From NCBI GenBank assembly GCA_035362715.1, contig DAOSDU010000006.1, positions 40,497-104,496 on the forward strand: 64,000 nt of DNA, given 5' to 3'. The DNA is from Methanofastidiosum sp. Its GTDB lineage: Archaea; Methanobacteriota_B; Thermococci; Methanofastidiosales; Methanofastidiosaceae. Under the pieces are notes generated by a model. That model did not search any database. It worked only from the letters and a program-made list of their open reading frames with translations, and had not been told where the DNA came from. Positions 8,798 through 17,357 of this stretch are shown one piece after another; position 1 is the first letter of the stretch; each line of letters begins with the position of its first letter. The translations under genes and the position numbers were made by a program.

Positions 8798-9994
8798 CTA
8801 TAAAAATCCATCTAAACTAGATTGATTATTCTTCTTTTTATTTAGATGCACCTTACCGTACATCCCCCCTCCGCCTGGTTCTATATAGATATTGCCTTCT
8901 CTGAAATCAACTATTGCCTGAGCAACTTTTTCACCGGCGACTTTTTCTATTTCCTCTCTCGGGGTAACAATAAGAACATTTATCTCATTTTTGAATGACT
9001 GAACCAATATCTTCCAGAGATCTTGGACTTTTTTTGAATTTACTGAAGCAAGGCCAAGTGTCTGAACTAAAATTTCTGCGAGAGGAATAGTTTTGATGTA
9101 TTTAGGTCTGTGTTCGGGATGAGTAACTTCTTGATCATGCAATTCTTTTATTCTATCTGCAACGCCTTTTTTTATCAGACCTCCACAACTACACCTGTTC
9201 TTTATTTCGATTGCATTTTCAATTGTGTATTTTTTATAGCATCTTGTACATGCGGTCATGTGGTATTTTCCAAGATCAGGATCTATACCGACATTTAGAA
9301 CAAATTCATTTCCTCCACGTCTTTTAATGGCCTTAATTATTTCATCGTAGTTATTGTCCTTTACCTTTAGTCTGTTGAATTCTCTACCAATTCTATGCGG
9401 CCATGGCGAATGGGCATCTGAGTTGGTCATGAACGTGACATCTTTCAACTCCGATATACAGTCAGCCATCTGAGCATCAGCAGAAAGGCCAAGTTCAAGG
9501 AAAGGTATATTTTTAGTCTTATAGCACTCTTCAAGGGAATCATATTCTTTGTATATTGAAGTCCATGGAGTAAAAGCATGAGATGGCCCAATTAATCCAT
9601 CTATTTTGTTGACTATGTCTAAGAGCTGGTCTCCTCCCAGGTTTATATTGCATCTTCCATCAGTGTCTATATTTGGGGATTTATCTTTTATTATATTACG
9701 AAACTCTTCAACAGATGATAGAGAAGGGAATAAAATGACGTGGTGGACTCTCCTTTGATCTTCTACTTCTGTAGTCAGGATGAATCTCATCCCACTTTTA
9801 TGCTCAAATGTACCATCATCTATTTTGGTTACTGAAGAAACAAAATGATTAAGCCAGTTCTTATTGAGGCAATCCCCAGACCCTATTGTGTTTAATCCCT
9901 TAAATTTTGACTGTTCTGCAATAACAGGGATTTCCATGTTATTGGAAGTACCTCCAGAATACATTGAATGAATATGAAAATCGACATTTATCAT
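8798..9994 (-). CDS. endoQ: Endonuclease Q (PHP-domain DNA repair nuclease)
   Basis: This 398-aa protein begins with NVDFHIHSMYSGGTS, the metal-binding PHP-domain start of archaeal EndoQ. It continues with DAHSPWPHRIGREFN near residue 195. A zinc module with CTRC near residue 248 and CSCGG near 268 follows, and then a C-terminal helix-hairpin/helicase-like segment. EndoQ nicks DNA 5' of deaminated bases (uracil, hypoxanthine) and abasic sites. Length and architecture fit the family. It is transcribed away from trxB. Confidence 0.85.
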   Translation of the reverse strand: MINVDFHIHSMYSGGTSNNMEIPVIAEQSKFKGLNTIGSGDCLNKNWLNHFVSSVTKIDDGTFEHKSGMRFILTTEVEDQRRVHHVILFPSLSSVEEFRNIIKDKSPNIDTDGRCNINLGGDQLLDIVNKIDGLIGPSHAFTPWTSIYKEYDSLEECYKTKNIPFLELGLSADAQMADCISELKDVTFMTNSDAHSPWPHRIGREFNRLKVKDNNYDEIIKAIKRRGGNEFVLNVGIDPDLGKYHMTACTRCYKKYTIENAIEIKNRCSCGGLIKKGVADRIKELHDQEVTHPEHRPKYIKTIPLAEILVQTLGLASVNSKKVQDLWKILVQSFKNEINVLIVTPREEIEKVAGEKVAQAIVDFREGNIYIEPGGGGMYGKVHLNKKKNNQSSLDGFL

Positions 9995-10086
9995 AAAATA
10001 ATATTAATTATTGCTCTTATAACGTTTATTTATGTGGATTAAATACCACAGATAATCTTAAAAGAATGCCTAAATCTTAGATTTAT

Positions 10087-11016
10087 ATGGACGTTTTTGA
10101 TGTTGCTATTCTTGGAGGGGGGCCAGCTGGGATTTCAGCAGGCATTTATGCTGCAAGATTTAAATTAAATGCTGTTGTGATATCTAATTCTTTGGGCGGT
10201 ACTGCACAGACTGCACATCTCATAGAAAATTATCCTGGTTTTGGAGTAATATCTGGTTTTGAATTGATGCAGAAATTTAAAGATCATCTAAAAAGTTTTG
10301 AGATCCCTGTGATAGAAAAACATGTTTATTCTGCAAGTAAAGAAAATGACATATTCACAATAAAATTAACAGATGAAGAAGTAAAAGCAAAATGCATTCT
10401 TATTGCAACAGGTACTAAAAGAAGAAAGCTGGGAGTTCCTGGAGAAGCTCAGTTTTATGGAAAAGGGGTAAGCTACTGCGTTACATGTGACGCCTTTTTC
10501 TACAGGGATAAGACTGTGGCTGTTGTTGGAGGAAGTGATGCGGCAAATATGGCCGCTATACTTCTTGCTTCAATGGCAAAAAAAGTTTATGTTATTTATA
10601 GAAAAGAAAAGCTAAGAGGGGAATTAGTCTGGATTGAGAGAGTTATAACAAATCCAAAGATTGAAGTTTTGTACAATTCCAATGTTGTTGAGATAACAGG
10701 TAAAGAGTTTGTTGAGGGAGTAAAGTTGGAGGATGGAAGAGAAATTTCCGTAGACGGTGTATTTGTTGAGATTGGTTCAATACCAGAATGTTGTTGTGCA
10801 AATGATCTTGGAATTGAAATAACTCAAAAAGGTTACATCCAAGTAGACGCTTCACAGAAAACTAATGTGGATGGAGTTTATGCTGCTGGGGACGTGACAT
10901 CTGGGTCTAATGGATTTCAGCAAATTGTTACTGCTGCAAGTGAAGGAGTAATTGCAATAAAAAGTATTTTTGATGATATGGAAAAGTCAAAGGTGACGCT
11001 ATGGAAAAAAGAATAA
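10087..11016 (+). CDS. trxB: Thioredoxin reductase-like flavoprotein
   Basis: This 309-aa protein has the FAD-binding ILGGGPAGISAGIYAAR at the N-terminus, the redox-active CVTC at Cys131-Cys134 and a C-terminal FAD motif VYAAGDVTSG. The second nucleotide-binding region reads GGSDAA (148-153) and YRKEKLR (171-177), where NADPH enzymes have GGGDSA/T and HRRxxxR. The electron donor may therefore not be NADPH. It overlaps the next gene by 16 nt and heads a thiol-redox cassette that ends with a membrane polyferredoxin, suggesting it reduces the Trx-fold partners. Confidence 0.9.
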   Translation: MDVFDVAILGGGPAGISAGIYAARFKLNAVVISNSLGGTAQTAHLIENYPGFGVISGFELMQKFKDHLKSFEIPVIEKHVYSASKENDIFTIKLTDEEVKAKCILIATGTKRRKLGVPGEAQFYGKGVSYCVTCDAFFYRDKTVAVVGGSDAANMAAILLASMAKKVYVIYRKEKLRGELVWIERVITNPKIEVLYNSNVVEITGKEFVEGVKLEDGREISVDGVFVEIGSIPECCCANDLGIEITQKGYIQVDASQKTNVDGVYAAGDVTSGSNGFQQIVTAASEGVIAIKSIFDDMEKSKVTLWKKE

Positions 11017-11723
11017 AAGTTATTATTATTAGTTTAATGCTAATCGGTACTTTGTTAATGGCAGGATGCAACGAAGCTAATCCCGATAAAGTACTTTCTG
11101 AATCAGATAAAACTGAAATAAAGAAAATGCTAGCTAATATGGACGGCAAAGTGGACATCTTATTATTTACATCAGCATCAGGCTGTTTCAGTTGCTCTAA
11201 AACTGAAACACTTATGAAAGAGTTTGATCAGCTTTCTGATAAAATATCACTGAAAGTTTATGACACTGATAAAAATAAGGATATGGCTACAAAATATGAT
11301 ATTGAATTAGTTCCAGCAATAGTTGTAATTGGAAAAGAAGATTATGGAATTAAACATTATGGATTCCCAGGAGGGAAGGAATTTAATCCACTCCTTGAAG
11401 CTATCATTAGCTCATCAATGGAGGGTCCAAAAGTATCCGAAGAAATTGGAAAAAAAATAAATACTATCAGTAATCCCGTTGAAGTAAAGATTTTTGTTAC
11501 TCCAACTTGTCCTTCTTGCCCCGATATGGTAAGAGGTGCATATTACTATTCACTTGTTTCAGACAAAGTATCCACAGTTACGATTATGTCAAACGAGTTT
11601 GAAGAATACAGCAAAAATTATAAGATTAATGCAGTTCCAACAATAGTCTTTAATGAAGGATTTAGTAAAGAGGGACCAATGGCAGAGGAAACATTTGTCA
11701 ATTATCTTGTAGTGTCTTCTTAG
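11001..11723 (+). CDS. Lipoprotein with two thioredoxin folds (PDO-like)
   Basis: This 240-aa protein has a signal peptide with lipobox LLMAGC (Cys23), so it is likely exported and membrane-anchored. Two Trx-type active sites follow: CFSC (62-65) with cis-Pro VPAIV near 105, and CPSC (170-173) with VPTIV near 211. This is the layout of archaeal protein disulfide oxidoreductase, here placed outside the cytosol. The start overlaps trxB and follows AAGGTGAC. It is probably a disulfide reductase or relay in the cassette. Confidence 0.85.
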   Translation: MEKRIKVIIISLMLIGTLLMAGCNEANPDKVLSESDKTEIKKMLANMDGKVDILLFTSASGCFSCSKTETLMKEFDQLSDKISLKVYDTDKNKDMATKYDIELVPAIVVIGKEDYGIKHYGFPGGKEFNPLLEAIISSSMEGPKVSEEIGKKINTISNPVEVKIFVTPTCPSCPDMVRGAYYYSLVSDKVSTVTIMSNEFEEYSKNYKINAVPTIVFNEGFSKEGPMAEETFVNYLVVSS

Positions 11724-11736
11724 GTGGAGGATGAAT

Positions 11737-12381
11737 ATGAAAAGAATATTAGTTATAATTATAGGAATGCTAATATTATTTGCTGGCTGTACTTCTCAGC
11801 CAAACACGAACACAAATAATAATACGAACAATGATAATAATCAAACTAATGGAACTCAGACAAAAACACTTTACGAACAAGTAGCAGAAGAAGCTATTTG
11901 CCCATGCAGCACGCTTTTTAATTTAAAAGACTGTAAACAATATTTCCCAGATTGCCAGTATACCCTAATCGTTGATGCTACTATAAATAACATGATTTCC
12001 GAGGGTAAAACAAAAGACCAGATACTGAAAGCTGTTGATCAATACAATACTGGGATAATTGAAGGAAAATTAAACGAATTCAGAAGATCACAAGATGAAA
12101 ATAGGGTAATAGTACTTTATTTCAAATCTTCACTTTGTGAAATATGCCATGAGAAAGAGCCAGTTTTAGATGAAATAAAGGAAAAATACAAGGAAAAGAT
12201 TGATATTTACGAATTTGATAGGATAAATGACGGAGTAATATTCGACTATTTTGTTGTTGATAGAATCCCAAGTATAGTCTTTTTTGACGGAAAATCAAGA
12301 CTTAATGAGGTTCCTTTTAACAACATCAGCGTTGATGGAATAAGTTCATTATTAGATTTTACATTAGATAAAAAGAAATGA
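11737..12381 (+). CDS. Lipoprotein: CcmH-like domain fused to a thioredoxin domain
   Basis: This 214-aa protein starts at ATG 11737, 6 nt after GGTGGAGG; the ATG at 11731 directly abuts that site. The lipobox FAGC is at Cys18, followed by an Asn/Thr-rich linker. Residues about 55-105 (EAICPCSTLFNLKDC, then a helical stretch with GKTKDQIL) resemble the CcmH/CycL cytochrome c-maturation fold. Residues about 115-210 form a Trx fold with CEIC and a cis-Pro RIPSIVFF. It may keep haem-attachment or other exported thiols reduced. The CcmH assignment is by eye only. Confidence 0.75.
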   Translation: MKRILVIIIGMLILFAGCTSQPNTNTNNNTNNDNNQTNGTQTKTLYEQVAEEAICPCSTLFNLKDCKQYFPDCQYTLIVDATINNMISEGKTKDQILKAVDQYNTGIIEGKLNEFRRSQDENRVIVLYFKSSLCEICHEKEPVLDEIKEKYKEKIDIYEFDRINDGVIFDYFVVDRIPSIVFFDGKSRLNEVPFNNISVDGISSLLDFTLDKKK

Positions 12382-12383
12382 GC

Positions 12384-12443
12384 AACAATGGTTGATACCC
12401 AAATACTTTTAAATATCACTATTGTTAATAGGATGTGATAAAG
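12384..12443 (+). promoter_or_regulatory. Possible internal promoter
   Basis: The 62-nt gap contains a TTTTAAATATC TATA-like box (about 12409-12417) followed by a GTGAT ribosome site at 12435. It could give the next two genes a separate transcript. Support is only the motif and the unusually large gap within an otherwise tight cassette. Confidence 0.35.
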
Positions 12444-12950
12444 ATGAAGATAGTTAGTATTATCGCCTTTATAATGGCGTTTGTACTTCTTATTTCGGGT
12501 ATCTATGGACTCAATATTGGGCCAGTTTCGCTTGAAGGTCGGCAGTATCAACAGGCAAATCAAATTGGGTCTTATATTTGTCTATCCTGTATTGGTCTGA
12601 CGGGAAGCACGGTCAGCCATACATTAACTGATGATACCATTAATAGATTAAAAAAAATCGATTACCCTGTTAAAATATGGGTTTTTACATCAAACGATTG
12701 CCCAACTTGCCCTGATGCAAAGGCCATAATACTTAATTTCACTGTTGAAAATCCCAACATATCTTTTGAAGAGATTAAACTTGAAACTCAAGGCCAATTT
12801 TTTGATACATATGCCGTATCTGAACTTCCCTCAGTTATTTTCTTTAATAAAGACGGTATTGTTCTAAGGAAAGATAATTTTGTACATAAGGTCGTAGGAA
12901 TAGACAAATTGCAGGAGAGAGTAATAGAAGCAATTGAAATGGTGAGTTGA
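12444..12950 (+). CDS. Membrane-anchored thioredoxin-fold protein
   Basis: This 168-aa protein has an N-terminal hydrophobic anchor (residues 1-22), a CLSC motif at 46-49, and a Trx fold with CPTC at 86-89 and a cis-Pro ELPSVIFF near 132. The active site faces outside if the anchor is a signal-anchor. I use ATG 12444; GTG at 12435 is part of the Shine-Dalgarno GTGAT. The stop TGA shares a base with the ATG of the polyferredoxin, implying coupled expression. It is likely the direct thiol partner of that protein. Confidence 0.8.
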   Translation: MKIVSIIAFIMAFVLLISGIYGLNIGPVSLEGRQYQQANQIGSYICLSCIGLTGSTVSHTLTDDTINRLKKIDYPVKIWVFTSNDCPTCPDAKAIILNFTVENPNISFEEIKLETQGQFFDTYAVSELPSVIFFNKDGIVLRKDNFVHKVVGIDKLQERVIEAIEMVS

Positions 12951-15031
12951 TGGGCAAAATAAAACGTATTAGGACTATTTCCCAATCACTTTCTTTGATT
13001 CTAATAAATCTTGGTTTCCTTGGGATTTTTTTAAAGCATCTTACAGTTCCAGCTTTCAATTGTTATGCTTGCCCCTGGGCCACAATAAGCTGCCCCATAG
13101 GATTATTGCAGAATTTTGTAATGAACGGACAAGTCCCGACATATGTTTTGGGAACAATGGGTGCCGTATTTGTATTCGTTGGAAGTGCTTTCTGTGGATG
13201 GGTTTGCCCTTTTGGTTTTTTCCAAGACGCAATTGACTTTGTTAAAAATATATTTAAAAGGAAAGATAAAAAACCAAGAAAAAAGTCTCAAGCAAAGAAT
13301 AATTCAAAAGATTTTTCTCTAATAAGTAGATTGATAGTTCTTGTAGCTACTTTAGTTCTTGCTATAAGATATGTTGATACCATATTCTGTAAATTATGCC
13401 CAATAGGAACAATAGAAGCAACTTTTCCATATCAGATTGCTAATGGATTTTCGTATAATATCTGGCTAGGGGCCAGGATTGGTATACTTATATTCTTAAT
13501 AATAATGTTCTTCCTTATTAGCAGATTCTGGTGCAGGTATCTATGCCCCATAGGTGCTCTGGCCGGACCTTCTAATAAGATAAGTCTTCTAAAGTTATAT
13601 CACAACGGCGATAATTGTAATGGATGTAATATATGTAAAGATGTATGCCCCCTAGACATAGATGTTGTAAAAGACCTAAACTCGACAAGATGCACAAGAT
13701 GTGCAGATTGTGTTGATAAATGTCCAAAGGGTCATCTGGCATTTGGTCTTGATATATTTGGCCTTGTTGCAATTTCTCCTTTTAAAAAGAAAAAGCCAAA
13801 AGTAGTTGAAAAGAAACTTGTTACACCATCAACAGAAGGCATTCCTGGTGCAGAAACACCAAAAGACTCAGAAGCGATCCCGCCTGAAGAGGAAGTTGAT
13901 GTACTAGATGAATTCAAATACAGAGAAAAGGGCACACTTGTTGAGAGGCCTGCATATATGGGATTCAAAAAAGGGGAGAGAGTATATCTACCTTATGAAG
14001 AAGTAAAAAAGATAGGTGTTAGGCCACCTAAAACTTCATTGTCTGTTCTTTTGAAACAGTATTCCGAAGGGCGCCTAGCTGAAGATTACGATACTCCTGA
14101 AGCTTTTGTAGAAGAAAAGATAGAGGAAAAACTGAAAGATGTTCCTAAATCAATTCCAAAGGAAGAAGTAGATAGAAAACATTTTGAAAAGTTTAGGATT
14201 CCAAAAAGAACAGAATTACATTTAGAGCATCTAAAATATTTACAAGAACTCGATGTACCTATGGACGTAAAAGCGATAGCAAATAACAGCAATGAAGTTC
14301 CTGCCGTATTACTTGCTATTGTTGATGCGTCTGATAAGATTAACTTCGAGTATATCAATGCAAGAGACAAAAGAGCAGAATGGTACTATCAGGATAATCT
14401 ACCTTCTGTCTATATCAATGGAAAATATTACAATGGATCATTTTCTGAAGATGAATTAATTTACAAGATAAAAACTGAAAGATATATAATTGAAAATGTC
14501 AGCCTGATAATTGATTATACAAAATGTATTGGATGCAATGCTCAGAGCTGTAAAAAATCATGTGATATTTTCAAGAAGATTCCAATATTGGACGAAGGGT
14601 ATGGGGTATACCCCCTTTCAAACATTGGGTGCTCTCTTTGTGGGAAGTGCATCATAGAATGTGATAGAGGCGGAGTTTCTTTTATCTTTGGAGAAAAACT
14701 TGTAACAGATCCCAACTTCAGTATCGAAATGATTAAGAAAAATAATGAACTAATTTCAACAATCTACCCTGAAACAGTTTTGCTGTTCCTTGAAAAGAAT
14801 AAGAAGCATTCAAATAGGGCACTTAATTTCACAATTGCATTATCATACCTTTCACATGGTAAACTTTCATATCAAATAGTTGACGTTGCTAAAAATCAGG
14901 AAGCAGTTTTAAAGCGAAAGATTGGAGCAATACCGTGCTTTTGGGTATCAGACAACGTGCAAATTGCAGGTATGGTTTCTGAAGCATCAATATTAGCATT
15001 TATACGAAAGATCTCAAAGTGGAAAGGATGA
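12950..15031 (+). CDS. Membrane polyferredoxin (NapH/CcoG-like) with C-terminal thioredoxin-like domain
   Basis: This 693-aa protein has about four or five membrane spans in residues 1-190. Cysteine sets sit between them: CYACPW, CGWVCPFG, CKLCPIG and CRYLCPIG. Two 4Fe-4S motifs follow (CNGCNICKDVCP and CTRCADCVDKCP near 225-260), then a charged linker. A second iron-sulfur pair lies near 520-565 (CIGCNAQSCKKSC and CSLCGKCIIEC). Residues about 590-693 look like a Trx fold that has lost CXXC (IGAIPCFWV). It likely moves electrons across or along the membrane to the exported thiol proteins encoded upstream. Confidence 0.85.
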   Translation: MGKIKRIRTISQSLSLILINLGFLGIFLKHLTVPAFNCYACPWATISCPIGLLQNFVMNGQVPTYVLGTMGAVFVFVGSAFCGWVCPFGFFQDAIDFVKNIFKRKDKKPRKKSQAKNNSKDFSLISRLIVLVATLVLAIRYVDTIFCKLCPIGTIEATFPYQIANGFSYNIWLGARIGILIFLIIMFFLISRFWCRYLCPIGALAGPSNKISLLKLYHNGDNCNGCNICKDVCPLDIDVVKDLNSTRCTRCADCVDKCPKGHLAFGLDIFGLVAISPFKKKKPKVVEKKLVTPSTEGIPGAETPKDSEAIPPEEEVDVLDEFKYREKGTLVERPAYMGFKKGERVYLPYEEVKKIGVRPPKTSLSVLLKQYSEGRLAEDYDTPEAFVEEKIEEKLKDVPKSIPKEEVDRKHFEKFRIPKRTELHLEHLKYLQELDVPMDVKAIANNSNEVPAVLLAIVDASDKINFEYINARDKRAEWYYQDNLPSVYINGKYYNGSFSEDELIYKIKTERYIIENVSLIIDYTKCIGCNAQSCKKSCDIFKKIPILDEGYGVYPLSNIGCSLCGKCIIECDRGGVSFIFGEKLVTDPNFSIEMIKKNNELISTIYPETVLLFLEKNKKHSNRALNFTIALSYLSHGKLSYQIVDVAKNQEAVLKRKIGAIPCFWVSDNVQIAGMVSEASILAFIRKISKWKG

Positions 15032-15795
15032 ATCTAGTTGAGTTGTTGATAGTTGGGGCTATTCAGGGATTTTTAGAATTTTTACCTGTTTCAAGTTCAG
15101 GAAATGTATCTTTAATACTCATGAATTTCTTAAAACTTACACCTTCTGAAAGTTTTTCTTTATCTATATTCCTCCATCTGGGCACTCTTCTTGCAGTATT
15201 AGTCTATTTTAGAAATGACATCATAAATATTTTAAAAAACATCAAGACTGATAAAACATCACATTTTTTGATAGTTTCTACTATTCTTACCGGAGTAGTG
15301 GGTGTTCCAATATACATCGTATTAAAATCTATTTTTGAAAACATTCAGCTAGATATTGGAAATATAATTATCGGCCTATTTCTTATTGCGACGGGGATTA
15401 TCTTGAAGTATAGGTCAAAATCAGGATTTAAAAAGGTGGAAGATTCAAACATTTGGGATATGATAGTTGCCGGGGTGGCTCAGGGTATCTCTATAATACC
15501 TGGAATATCAAGATCCGGTTTTACTCTTGCAGCTTTGTTAGGGCGAGATTTTGATAAAGAAGAGGCTTTAAGAATCTCTTTTTTAATGTCAATGCCAGCA
15601 ATTATTGGTGGGATTATCTTAGAAGCAAATGACATTACATTAGTAGCAAATACTTATCCCGCATTAATTAGCGCATTTATTACATCTATTATAGTAATCA
15701 AGTTATTGTTAGAGTTTGCAAAAAGATTAAATTTTTCTTATTTTTGTATTGGGCTTGGGGCAATAACAGTGGTTATATCCTTACTTATTCTTTAA
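15028..15795 (+). CDS. uppP: Undecaprenyl-diphosphatase-family protein (UppP/BacA)
   Basis: This 255-aa integral membrane protein has the two UppP signatures: FLEFLPVSSSGN near residue 17 and PGISRSGFTLAALLGRD near 160. In archaea it should recycle dolichyl- or undecaprenyl-type diphosphate lipid carriers used in glycan export. ATG 15028 sits 3 nt after GGAAAGG; GTG 15019 is an unlikely start. It overlaps the end of the polyferredoxin gene and ends convergently, overlapping the SAM hydrolase gene. Confidence 0.92.
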   Translation: MNLVELLIVGAIQGFLEFLPVSSSGNVSLILMNFLKLTPSESFSLSIFLHLGTLLAVLVYFRNDIINILKNIKTDKTSHFLIVSTILTGVVGVPIYIVLKSIFENIQLDIGNIIIGLFLIATGIILKYRSKSGFKKVEDSNIWDMIVAGVAQGISIIPGISRSGFTLAALLGRDFDKEEALRISFLMSMPAIIGGIILEANDITLVANTYPALISAFITSIIVIKLLLEFAKRLNFSYFCIGLGAITVVISLLIL

Positions 15796-16536
15796 AATTA
15801 GATATATAATATCTCCAGATTTGAGGTTCAACATAGAGTTTGCATCTCCAAGATATTTTGATATTTCAAGATGACCTGATGAAGAGTATAAAGCAAGCAA
15901 CTCTAGATTTTTTCCTTCTTCATAGTGAGTAAGAACTGGAATTCTAATATTGGATAGCTCAATTTCTTTTATGTTTGCATCTTCTTTTTTCATATTTAGG
16001 ATAATGTTCCCAAATGAATCCACGTACAAAACAGTTAGCAATGCGCAGTCTTTGCTAATTTCCTTCTTAAAAGGAAGACAAGTTATTTGATCTTTCTTTT
16101 CCAGAAAATCCGTATCGCCAATATCTATAAATGCGGCAGTTGGGGCAAATATATCTCTGCCGTGAAAAGTATTAGAATAATTAGTAATTCCATATTCAAG
16201 TAATCTTTGATTCAGTTTGTTAACATTTATTTTGAAGACTTCGCCTTTTAGTAGGGAAAAAATACCATTGTCGGGCCCGACAAATGTATGGCCATCACAA
16301 TTTAATACTATAGATTCTCTTTGACTTCCAACACCTGGATCAACTACAACAATATGGATTGTTCCTTTGGGAAAATATGAATATGAACTAGATATCACAA
16401 ATGCAGCGTCATATATCGACTGCCTTTTTATCTTATGAGTGATATCAATAATTTTAGCCTTGGGATTAATTTTGTAGATTGGGCCTTTGATTTGGCCGGC
16501 GTAAAAATCATCGAAATCAGTAGTCAATGAAATCAT
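15781..16536 (-). CDS. S-adenosyl-L-methionine hydrolase (adenosine-forming), DUF62 family
   Basis: This 251-aa protein begins with ISLTTDFDDFYAGQIKG and carries VVVDPGVGSQRESI near residue 83 and FVGPDNGIF near 106. These are the signatures of SAM hydroxide adenosyltransferases, relatives of fluorinase. The family hydrolyses SAM to adenosine and methionine. The C-terminal beta domain ends with GDIIYLILKNK. Its 3' end overlaps uppP by 15 nt on the opposite strand. Confidence 0.9.
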   Translation of the reverse strand: MISLTTDFDDFYAGQIKGPIYKINPKAKIIDITHKIKRQSIYDAAFVISSSYSYFPKGTIHIVVVDPGVGSQRESIVLNCDGHTFVGPDNGIFSLLKGEVFKINVNKLNQRLLEYGITNYSNTFHGRDIFAPTAAFIDIGDTDFLEKKDQITCLPFKKEISKDCALLTVLYVDSFGNIILNMKKEDANIKEIELSNIRIPVLTHYEEGKNLELLALYSSSGHLEISKYLGDANSMLNLKSGDIIYLILKNK

Positions 16537-16615
16537 GAATAAAATTATCTCCTGTACCTATTAAATTTATGTATATAAAAAAAGAATCTCGACCATTGTA
16601 TAATCTAATTGCGAA

Positions 16616-16657
16616 ACATTTAAATAAGTTAACTAATAGTTAAGTTATAGTGAAAGA
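16616..16657 (+). promoter_or_regulatory. Promoter and palindromic operator of the ArsR-like gene
   Basis: TTTAAATA at 16619-16626 is a TATA box preceded by a BRE-like GCGAAACA. A perfect inverted repeat, TTAACT/AGTTAA around AAT, spans 16629-16643, between TATA and the expected start near 16648. A repressor bound there would block initiation, so autoregulation by the downstream winged-helix protein is likely. Confidence 0.6.
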
Positions 16658-17311
16658 ATGGCAACGACAGAAGAAATATTTGATATTCTAGGGAATCAAA
16701 CAAGGAGAATGATACTTGAGATGCTAGCTACATCCCCTTGTTATACGACAGAGATAGCTGAGAGGCTAGAAATCGGTCAAAAGGCCATTAATGAACATCT
16801 TAAGATAATGCAAGATCTAGGGCTAATAGATCTGTTTGTTTTAAAACAGAAAAGAGGAAGCCCCAGGAAATACTTTAAGATAAAAGACAATATAAGAATG
16901 GAGCTTTTTGTTGCACCAAGAGTGTTTGATGCATCTTTTAAAACTGAAGAAATTGATATGGAATCGATTTTTGAAAGATATCCAGAATACAAGTCCTTTT
17001 ATGAAGAAATTAAGTTTGATTCGGAGATTAGAATAATTGGTAGGTTGAAAGAAAATCTTGATTACCTCAAAAATGAATTAGTTGAAATTGATAATGCAAA
17101 AGCATTCATAGAAAGGTCTATTTCTGAAGTAAAGGAGACTATTTTAAAAACTATAGAAGACCTTAATCTTAGAGAAAAAGAGAAAAAAGTTCTTATTGAG
17201 ATTGTATTAAAAGAATCTTATTCTCCTCAAGGTATTGCTGATAGCTTAAACTTAGAATTAGAAGAAGTAGTTGATTCTATTAAAATACTTAGAGAAAAGG
17301 GAGTTTTATAG
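16658..17311 (+). CDS. ArsR-like winged-helix transcription regulator
   Basis: This 217-aa protein has an N-terminal winged helix (residues 3-75: ILGNQTRRMILEMLA, then TTEIAERLEIGQKAINEHLKI as the recognition helix, then a basic wing). A coiled central part follows, and a second HTH-like segment near 180-215 (YSPQGIADSLNLELEEV). The family usually represses its own operon. A perfect palindrome sits in its promoter. The gene stands alone; no effector is evident. Confidence 0.85.
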   Translation: MATTEEIFDILGNQTRRMILEMLATSPCYTTEIAERLEIGQKAINEHLKIMQDLGLIDLFVLKQKRGSPRKYFKIKDNIRMELFVAPRVFDASFKTEEIDMESIFERYPEYKSFYEEIKFDSEIRIIGRLKENLDYLKNELVEIDNAKAFIERSISEVKETILKTIEDLNLREKEKKVLIEIVLKESYSPQGIADSLNLELEEVVDSIKILREKGVL

Positions 17312-17357
17312 GATAATTTTTTATATTATCTTAATATAACTCCAGCAGGTGCTATGA

